This document shows positions 1-4,667 of a stretch of DNA of 5,430 nucleotides, piece by piece (position 1 is the stretch's first letter; the number at the start of each line of letters is the position of its first letter). A program made the position numbers and the translations under genes. Under the pieces are notes generated by a model, which searched no databases, was not told the origin of the DNA, and was given only the letters and a program-made list of their open reading frames with translations. The stretch is taken from assembly GCA_934202505.1 (NCBI GenBank), contig CAKPXW010000104.1:1-5430 (forward strand), in the 5' to 3' direction. Source of the stretch: an uncultured Bacilli bacterium (GTDB taxonomy: Bacteria > Bacillota_I > Bacilli_A > RFN20 > CAG-631).

Positions 1-626
1 ATCCTAGAATGACTGTTGAAGATATTATTCAAGAAGGATTAAGAATTCAAGGATATAATAATAAAGCTAAAAATCATGAAAAAGTTGTAGAAATGCTTGA
101 AAAAGTAGGGCTAGTTGGGGAACATGCTTCCCGTTATCCACATGAATTTTCAGGTGGGCAAAGACAAAGAATTGGTATTGCTAGAGCTTTAATTATGAAT
201 CCAAAATTACTTATTTGCGATGAACCAATTAGTGCTCTTGATGTTTCTATTCGTGCACAAATTATTAATTTATTAAATGATTTAAAAGAAGAAATGGGCC
301 TTTCTATTATCTTTATTGCTCATGACTTATCAGTCGTTAAATATTTCTGTGATCGTATTGCTGTTATGTATTTTGGAAAAGTTGTGGAACTTGCAAGTTC
401 TGAAGAACTATTTAAAAATCCTTTGCATCCATATACAAAATCTTTGCTTTCAGCAATTCCAAAACCTAATCCTTTAACAGAAAAAACACGCCAAAGAATT
501 GTTTACAAACCAAATGAAGTTCATGATTATTCTGTTGATAAACCAACAATGAAAGAAATTAAACCTGGACATTTCATTTATTGTAATGATGCTGAATTTG
601 AAAAATATAAATTAGAACTTAAATAA
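1..626 (+). CDS. Oligopeptide/dipeptide ABC transporter ATP-binding protein (OppF/DppF type), 5'-truncated by window edge
   Basis: This is the cytoplasmic ATPase subunit of a peptide-importing ABC transporter; ATP hydrolysis would power uptake through Opp/Dpp permeases. The frame is open to the window edge and reads N/P-R-M-T-V, the stretch that in OppF proteins follows Walker A and the Q-loop, so the ATG at base 9 is internal and the true start lies upstream. Counting from that Met, the signature FSGGQ is at 47-51, Walker B LLICDEP at 67-73 (D71, catalytic E72), the SALD D-loop at 75-78 and the switch His at H105. The C-terminal NPLHPYTK (137-144) is the oligo_HPY motif that separates peptide transporters from other ABC ATPases. 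The PGHFIYC tail is OppF-like. Walker A is not visible. The gene ends TAA with TAG one base later and runs into a hairpin. The subfamily (OppF rather than DppF/AppF) and the substrate cannot be decided from this fragment. Confidence 0.93.
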   Translation, partial: PRMTVEDIIQEGLRIQGYNNKAKNHEKVVEMLEKVGLVGEHASRYPHEFSGGQRQRIGIARALIMNPKLLICDEPISALDVSIRAQIINLLNDLKEEMGLSIIFIAHDLSVVKYFCDRIAVMYFGKVVELASSEELFKNPLHPYTKSLLSAIPKPNPLTEKTRQRIVYKPNEVHDYSVDKPTMKEIKPGHFIYCNDAEFEKYKLELK

Positions 627-629
627 TAG

Positions 630-672
630 AAAAAGTTGAAAAAAATTAATTATTAGTTTTTTACAACTTTTT
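630..672. terminator. Bidirectional intrinsic terminator between convergent genes
   Basis: AAAAAGTTG (630-638) pairs perfectly with CAACTTTTT (664-672). The stem continues after a single bulged A (663) by pairing the A-run at 639-645 with the T-run at 657-662, leaving a short AT loop. It lies in the 48-bp gap between the stop of the peptide-transporter ATPase (+) and the stop of the membrane-protein gene (-). Each 3' arm carries a T-run, so it can serve both strands. The stem has only three G-C pairs, in keeping with the AT-rich genome. Confidence 0.72.
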
Positions 673-674
673 AT

Positions 675-1529
675 TTATTCATTTTCAATATAATCTTCTA
701 ATCCTTTATGATAGATACTTTTATATGTTTCTTTATTAATTAAGTTTTCGTAAGTATTAATAACAAACAAGGAATTTGTTAAAGTAGAATAGGCAAATTG
801 AAAAAGAATAATTAGTATCATATCTATTATTAGTGGAGTTCCAATAAAAATTAATAGCAAGAAATATAAAATATTGGTTAATATGAGTAGGAAAATAGAA
901 GTAAATAATTTAGATATCATAAGTATGAAAGAATTTTTTAAAACATTAGAAAATTTATTTTTAAAAATTGCTAATAAGACAATCAAAACGGGTTTTATAA
1001 GCATATATATAAGCAAAAATATAAAACTTATTATTAAAGCAAATAATTTAATATACTTATTTATTTCATTTATATAGTAATAAGAAGCATAATTTAAAAT
1101 AGTAAAAAATATTAAAAGCCCTTCAATGAAATAAATTATAATAAATTTTATAATATTTTTTTTAATGCCTAAAAAATAATCTTTTATAGTAGCTCCTTCA
1201 TTAAAAATAAGCTTTATAACGATATTATACATTCCTGCATATCCTATACCAATTAAAGTAATAGTAAGAATTAAGATAGAACCAGTAGATATTAATAGTT
1301 CAAGTATCTTAGAAGCATCTATACTAGAAGAGTTAGTTATCATTTGATAATATCTTGAATAACTACTCATTACTATATATAAAGTAGGTGCTAAAAAAGC
1401 AAAAGAAATAATTCCACAATAAAATAGTAATAAAAAGTTTTCTTTTATTATAAAAAAGAATTGTTTAAATCTAGTAGTTGGTAACTTTCTATTTTCATTA
1501 CCAAAGATCATTTTCTTTAATAAACTCAT
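675..1529 (-). CDS. Polytopic membrane protein, DUF624/YesL-like (tentative)
   Basis: This 284-residue protein is strongly hydrophobic. About six membrane segments are visible, near residues 31-54, 78-103, 128-150, 161-189, 207-230 and 232-256, with a basic N-terminus (MSLLKKMIFG) and a polar tail ending DYIENE. The segment around 94-140, Gly/Ala-rich with KLIFNEG followed by DYFLGIKKN and a further helix, recalls the DUF624 (YesL) family, whose members sit beside AraC regulators in sugar-utilisation loci. YesL proteins are usually nearer 200-220 residues; here an extra polar stretch (55-77) and one or two extra helices account for the length. No transporter, kinase or enzyme motif is visible. 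Its ATG overlaps the stop of the upstream regulator gene as ATGA, which indicates translational coupling in one operon; a GAGG lies 10 bases upstream of the ATG, inside the regulator's last codons. I am sure it is a real membrane protein and only moderately sure of the family. Confidence 0.85.
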   Translation of the reverse strand: MSLLKKMIFGNENRKLPTTRFKQFFFIIKENFLLLFYCGIISFAFLAPTLYIVMSSYSRYYQMITNSSSIDASKILELLISTGSILILTITLIGIGYAGMYNIVIKLIFNEGATIKDYFLGIKKNIIKFIIIYFIEGLLIFFTILNYASYYYINEINKYIKLFALIISFIFLLIYMLIKPVLIVLLAIFKNKFSNVLKNSFILMISKLFTSIFLLILTNILYFLLLIFIGTPLIIDMILIILFQFAYSTLTNSLFVINTYENLINKETYKSIYHKGLEDYIENE

Positions 1530-2329
1530 TTATTTTTATCCTCATTATCATTAAAAAAAGCTATTTCTTTATGGGAATTAGTCATTTTGTATTCTCTTAA
1601 AAAATCTTTAGGATTTTTATGCATATTTTCTTTAAAAACAATTCCAAAATGAGATGGTGAAGCAAAGCCTGATCTATAAGCAATTTCACTAATTGATAGA
1701 TCTGAATTTTTAAGTAAATCTATAGCATAATTTAGTTTTTCTTGAATAATATAATCTTTTATAGAAATGCCCATTTTTTCTTTAAACATTCTTCTAAAAT
1801 AATCATAATTAAAGCCAAATGATTTAGCAATTAAATTAACTTTAATATTTTTCATACAATTAAGTTTTATAAAATTAATAATATATTCGATTTTATCATT
1901 ATTTTGTTTAGCTATTTCATTAATGCCTCTTTTTAACTTTATTACAATTTGCTCAGTAAGTAAATTTAACATTCTACCATAATATTGCGATTGATTTTTC
2001 ATTTCATCTTTAATTAATAATAATTCATTTAAAATATCAAAGTTGGTATTATCATAGAGTTTACTTTTAAACTTTATAGAATCATTAAGTATATCAAAAC
2101 CAATATAAATTAATTTAACATTGGCATTACCAGTTTCATTATGATTGCAATTTGGCTCGATAATAGAAAAAGTATTAGGCATAAAATCATAAGTTATATT
2201 ATTGATTGTAGTTTTCCCTTCTCCGTTAATATAAAAAACAATTTCATAGCAAGGATGCTTATGAGTGTTAACCATATACGATTCTTTATAATCTTGAAAT
2301 ACGACAAATTTTAATTCACAATCAAACAT
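1526..2329 (-). CDS. AraC-family transcriptional regulator with N-terminal cupin-type sensor domain
   Basis: This is a cytoplasmic DNA-binding regulator of 267 residues. The N-terminal part (about 1-100) is a cupin-like ligand pocket with H23-x-H25-P-x-x-Y-E29 and the strand pattern INGEGKTTINN, with N-H63-N-E in the matching second motif. The C-terminal part (about 145-248) is a two-helix-turn-helix AraC domain: HTH1 spans roughly 163-184 (LIAKSFGFNYDYFRRMFKE) and HTH2 roughly 211-235 (ISEIAYRSGF then HFGIVFKE), followed by NPKDFLREY, the family's usual PxxFxRxY ending. H237 stands where most members have Gly. I chose the ATG at 2329-2327 because AGGTGA ends five bases before it; the GTG at 2338 lies inside that ribosome site. 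The gene is the first of two on the minus strand and is divergent from the surface-protein operon, the usual arrangement for a local AraC activator. The target and ligand are not shown. The cupin subclass in Bacillota often senses sugars or glycosides. Confidence 0.95.
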   Translation of the reverse strand: MFDCELKFVVFQDYKESYMVNTHKHPCYEIVFYINGEGKTTINNITYDFMPNTFSIIEPNCNHNETGNANVKLIYIGFDILNDSIKFKSKLYDNTNFDILNELLLIKDEMKNQSQYYGRMLNLLTEQIVIKLKRGINEIAKQNNDKIEYIINFIKLNCMKNIKVNLIAKSFGFNYDYFRRMFKEKMGISIKDYIIQEKLNYAIDLLKNSDLSISEIAYRSGFASPSHFGIVFKENMHKNPKDFLREYKMTNSHKEIAFFNDNEDKNK

Positions 2330-2334
2330 TAATA

Positions 2335-2340
2335 TCACCT
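2335..2340 (-). promoter_or_regulatory. Shine-Dalgarno site that fixes the AraC regulator start
   Basis: On the minus strand AGGTGA is followed by five bases (TATTA) and ATG. The GTG of a possible nine-base-longer reading falls inside this site and would have only A/T sequence in front of it, so the ATG at 2329 is preferred. Confidence 0.75.
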
Positions 2341-2349
2341 AAAAACATA

Positions 2350-2396
2350 TTAACTTTTATTACTTTTAAATGCAATAATAAAGTAAAAATAATTAA
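2350..2396. repeat. Imperfect inverted repeat upstream of the AraC gene
   Basis: Arms 2350-2366 and 2380-2396 match at 14 of 17 positions as an inverted repeat. The inner seven bases are perfect (TTACTTT and AAAGTAA) around a 13-base centre. It lies 21-67 bases upstream of the regulator's ATG, where an autoregulatory operator or a leader hairpin could act. The sequence is almost entirely A/T, so chance similarity is a real possibility. Confidence 0.3.
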
Positions 2397-2472
2397 ATAT
2401 AAGTCTGATTTTTTATATTTTTAAATTTATTTTTTATAAAAAAAGTAGATAAATTAACATACTAAAACTTAT

Positions 2473-2499
2473 AAAAATGGTAGTTTTTGCCATTTTTTT
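2473..2499. terminator. Terminator-like hairpin inside the divergent intergenic region
   Basis: AAAAATGGT (2473-2481) pairs with GCCATTTTT (2489-2497), including one G-U pair, around the loop AGTTTTT. On the plus strand seven Ts (2493-2499) make up and follow the 3' arm. The flanks TTAT (2469-2472) and ATAA (2500-2503) can extend the stem across two unpaired Ts. It lies about 60 bases upstream of the plus-strand promoter and about 140 bases upstream of the regulator's start, so it does not end any gene seen here. It could insulate the operon, attenuate a long regulator leader, or end an unrecognised small RNA. Confidence 0.45.
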
Positions 2500-2561
2500 A
2501 TAAATAATAAGACTTTTTAATTAAAATAATACAAGATATAAGACATTATTATTTTGAAATA

Positions 2562-2590
2562 TTGTTACTGGAAGCGCTTCCAATTATAAT
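2562..2590 (+). promoter_or_regulatory. Sigma-A-type promoter of the surface-protein operon
   Basis: TTGTTA (2562-2567) as -35 and a perfect TATAAT (2585-2590) as -10 are separated by exactly 17 bases. Transcription would start near 2597, giving a leader of about 34 bases with the AAAGGAG ribosome site at 2617-2623. The spacer is occupied by the 14-base palindrome 2569-2582, so protein bound there would block RNA polymerase. Confidence 0.72.
2569..2582. promoter_or_regulatory. cre-type / LacI-family operator palindrome
   Basis: TGGAAGCGCTTCCA is a perfect 14-base palindrome with the central CG of LacI/GalR-family sites. It fits the Bacillota catabolite-responsive-element consensus TGNAANCGNWNNCA at every fixed position. 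Its G/C-rich core stands out from the surrounding A/T sequence, and its place between -35 and -10 predicts repression. The binder could be CcpA with HPr-Ser-P (carbon catabolite repression) or a dedicated LacI-family sugar repressor; perfect symmetry fits either. No LacI-family gene is in this window. Confidence 0.75.
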
Positions 2591-2630
2591 AAAATTATCA
2601 TAATACATTTAAAAAGAAAGGAGAAATATT

Positions 2631-4655
2631 ATGATAAATAAAAAATGTAAAATTATAATGCTAGCTGCTTTAGGAATGCTATCGTTTAATATGTTCAAGG
2701 AAAATGATAATAAAGTAGTTAATGCAGAAGAAAATCTAACTGAAAGTGCATCCTATACGGATATGATAGTTAGAACGGCTATTAATAGTGGAGAAATGTA
2801 TACTAGTGCCAAATTAGTTGATTATGGAATTGTTCATGGAAAGGTATCAACAGGAAATATTAGTAAATTTGCGACATATTCTTCTGATGCTACTTCTTGG
2901 ACAGCTTCTTTAGGTTCCAGTTCTGATAATGCTTATACTTCACATTGGAAAATTAATACTCTTAAAGATGATGGTGTAATTGCTAAAATTACTGCTAAGG
3001 ACAATATTGAAGTTAATATTACAAGAACACAAAGAGGTGGATGGGAAGATCCATGTGTTTTAGGAATATATAAAGAAAATACTTTAGGCATTCAAACACT
3101 TAAGGAATTTACAATTTCTACTTCAACTGAATTAAGTGAATTTTGTGGAACTTTTGATTTATTAAAAGGCGAAACATTATATTATGAAGTTAGAATGCCA
3201 TGGGATGGTTCACATAGAAATATGGAAAATTTACCTTCATTTACATTTACTCAAAAAGAAGTAGTTCCAGTTGCTCAAACAGCAAGTGCTATTTGGAGCA
3301 AAATTCTTGAAAATGTAAGTGACGCTAATGGAGATTATTATAATGCAGCAATTGTAGATTATACAGTAAAACATGGTAAGGTAAAGAATAATAATATTAA
3401 TGATTTTGCAACTATTTCTGCTAATAAATTTGAAGCAACAGATGGTGCAATTGCAGAAAATTGGAAAAACACTTCTAAAAATAATGATGGAATTATACTT
3501 GCAATAAAAGCGAATAAATATGTTACTCTTGAATATGGTGTTTCCCATTTTAATGATGGAACTTTAACTGATACATTACAAGGTTGGGTAGATGATGCAT
3601 ATTTAAATGTTTATAAAATGACTCAAAAAGGTTTAGAAACTATTAAAGAAACAAAATTAAGTGCTTCCACTACAACAAGTGAAATTTCAGGAAACGTAGT
3701 TCTTGAAACAAATGAAATATTCTACTATGAATTTATATTTGAATGGGATTCAAGAAATATGCAAAATATTTTACCAACATTCAAAGCAACAGAAATTATG
3801 CATAATATGACACATGTATATGCAAAAGAATCTTCATGTAAAGAAGAAGGAAATATTGAATATTATTATTGTGATGAATGTGAAAAATACTTTAATGACG
3901 CTAAAGGCGAAAATGAAATTGCTGCTAATACAATAAAAACAACTAAAAAAAATCATACTGAAGTAATTGATGAAGCAGTACCAGCAACATGTAATTCAAC
4001 AGGGCTTACAGAAGGGAAACATTGTTCTACATGTAATGAAGTAATAGTAAAACAAGAAGTAGTAGCTAAACTTAATCATACTGAAGTAATTGATGAAGCA
4101 GTGCCAGCAACATGTAGTTCGACAGGACTTACAGAAGGGAAACATTGTTCTACATGTAATGAAGTAATAGTAAAACAAGAAGTAGTAGCTAAACTTAATC
4201 ATACTGAAGTAATTGATGAAGCAGTGCCAGCAACATGTAGTTCAACAGGACTTACAGAAGGGAAACATTGTTCTACATGTAATGAAGTAATAGTAAAGCA
4301 AGAAGTAGTAGCTAAACTTGATCATACTTTTGGAGAATGGATTGTAACAAAACAACCAACTACAACTGAAAAGGGCGAAGAAGAAAGAAGTTGTAGTGAA
4401 TGTGGAACTGTTGAAAAAAGAGATATAGATTGTATTGAAAGCCCAAGTGATAGTTCATCTATTACTCCATCAGAAGAGCCTTCAATTACTCCATCAGAAG
4501 ATACATCAACTACAACATCTGATTTACCTTCTACTTCAGAAGATAAAGCAACTGATAATGATACAAATAAAAAAGGATGCAAAGGATCTGCTACAGGAGG
4601 TATAATATCCTTAATAGTGTTAGCAGGAGCTATTTTACTTAAAAGGAAAAAATAA
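2631..4655 (+). CDS. Membrane-anchored surface protein with duplicated beta-rich domain and Cys/His repeats
   Basis: This 674-residue protein should be exported and anchored outside the cell. A signal peptide (basic MINKKCK, hydrophobic core 8-22, likely cleavage after VVNA at 32) has no lipobox. Two diverged copies of a roughly 170-residue domain follow (about 43-208 and 219-388), sharing a VDY...HGKV start, a DGxI...IxA strand, GW-x-D near the middle, a YYE strand and RNM-x-N-x-LP-x-F at the end. Then come four units spaced H-x11-C-x10-C-x2-C (391-417, and three 41-residue copies over 441-563) and a variant fifth (565-591). A Ser/Thr/Pro/Glu stalk (604-645) leads to GCKGS (C650), a short hydrophobic helix and KRKK. 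There is no LPXTG. The start is fixed by AAAGGAG seven bases upstream. No catalytic motif is visible; binding or adhesion is an inference. It is the first gene of an operon with a paralogue 12 bases downstream. I do not recognise a named family for the duplicated domain. Confidence 0.93.
   Translation: MINKKCKIIMLAALGMLSFNMFKENDNKVVNAEENLTESASYTDMIVRTAINSGEMYTSAKLVDYGIVHGKVSTGNISKFATYSSDATSWTASLGSSSDNAYTSHWKINTLKDDGVIAKITAKDNIEVNITRTQRGGWEDPCVLGIYKENTLGIQTLKEFTISTSTELSEFCGTFDLLKGETLYYEVRMPWDGSHRNMENLPSFTFTQKEVVPVAQTASAIWSKILENVSDANGDYYNAAIVDYTVKHGKVKNNNINDFATISANKFEATDGAIAENWKNTSKNNDGIILAIKANKYVTLEYGVSHFNDGTLTDTLQGWVDDAYLNVYKMTQKGLETIKETKLSASTTTSEISGNVVLETNEIFYYEFIFEWDSRNMQNILPTFKATEIMHNMTHVYAKESSCKEEGNIEYYYCDECEKYFNDAKGENEIAANTIKTTKKNHTEVIDEAVPATCNSTGLTEGKHCSTCNEVIVKQEVVAKLNHTEVIDEAVPATCSSTGLTEGKHCSTCNEVIVKQEVVAKLNHTEVIDEAVPATCSSTGLTEGKHCSTCNEVIVKQEVVAKLDHTFGEWIVTKQPTTTEKGEEERSCSECGTVEKRDIDCIESPSDSSSITPSEEPSITPSEDTSTTTSDLPSTSEDKATDNDTNKKGCKGSATGGIISLIVLAGAILLKRKK
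3951..4319 (+). repeat. Three tandem 123-bp coding repeats (41 residues each)
   Basis: The copies lie at 3951-4073, 4074-4196 and 4197-4319, in frame and without spacers. Copies 1 and 2 differ at four bases, copies 2 and 3 at two, and copies 1 and 3 at four. Only one difference changes an amino acid (Asn to Ser after the first Cys, copy 1 against copies 2 and 3). Each encodes a unit running from NHTEVIDEAV to VVAKL with one His and three Cys (C454/C465/C468 in copy 1). This near-identity fits recent duplication or gene conversion and makes copy number likely to vary among strains. Confidence 0.97.
4461..4501 (+). repeat. Short 24-bp-period repeat encoding the stalk
   Basis: A 17-base string starting ATTACTCCATC occurs twice, at 4461-4477 and 4485-4501, with a 24-base period. 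It encodes two ITPSE steps of the Ser/Thr/Pro/Glu-rich stalk. Such low-complexity linkers usually extend the outer domains away from the membrane and through the cell wall. Confidence 0.75.
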
Positions 4656-4667
4656 ATGGAGGTTTTT

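Larger units (their letters stand above)
2330..2630. other. Divergent intergenic regulatory region
   Basis: This stretch of 301 bases is very AT-rich and has no convincing open frame. From left to right it holds the regulator's ribosome site, an imperfect palindrome (2350-2396), homopolymeric A/T runs (about 2397-2460), a hairpin with a T-run (2473-2499), and the promoter with embedded operator for the surface-protein genes (2562-2590). It ends with AAAGGAG (2617-2623), seven bases before the ATG at 2631. No persuasive promoter for the minus-strand regulator could be picked out against the AT background. A bound AraC dimer would be expected in the 2340-2560 part, but no clear direct-repeat half-sites were recognised. 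Confidence 0.8.

Noticed and set aside
874..1077. Open frame of 67 codons on the plus strand
   Set aside because: It lies wholly antisense to the membrane-protein gene, has no ribosome site, and its Ile/Lys/Asn-rich product is what reverse-reading an AT-rich membrane gene yields.
1517..1528. TGA read as tryptophan (mycoplasma code)
   Set aside because: Reading through the regulator's TGA would add only two residues, so that stop is not decisive. However, every tryptophan in both surface proteins is TGG and no TGA is needed in frame, which argues for the standard code.
2330..2338. GTG start for the AraC regulator, three residues longer
   Set aside because: The GTG is part of the AGGTGA ribosome site that serves the ATG at 2329 and has no ribosome site of its own.
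2347..2375. Candidate regulator promoter on the minus strand (TTGCAT, 17 bases, TAATAT)
   Set aside because: Matches are weak (3/6 and 4/6), and transcription would begin at about 2340, on the first base of the ribosome site. Similar matches are expected by chance in such AT-rich DNA.
2631..2730. Lipoprotein signal in the first surface protein (Cys6)
   Set aside because: Cys6 is in the basic N-terminal part before the hydrophobic core and is not preceded by a lipobox. A normal signal peptidase site after VVNA fits better.
3237..3548. Open frame of 103 codons on the minus strand
   Set aside because: It is antisense to the second beta-rich domain; the Ile/Cys/Asn-rich composition is not protein-like and there is no start context.
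3996..4202. Open frame of 68 codons on the minus strand with an internally repeated product
   Set aside because: It is the antisense reading of the 123-bp repeats, so its repetition is inherited from the real gene. It has no ribosome site or promoter.
3951..4319. CRISPR-like regular repeats
   Set aside because: The units are 123 bases, directly adjacent without spacers, in frame within a surface-protein gene, and encode a known type of Cys/His module.
4322..4582. Open frame of 86 codons on the minus strand, Ser/Val-rich
   Set aside because: It is antisense to the Ser/Thr/Glu-rich stalk, whose codon bias keeps the opposite strand open. No ribosome site is seen.
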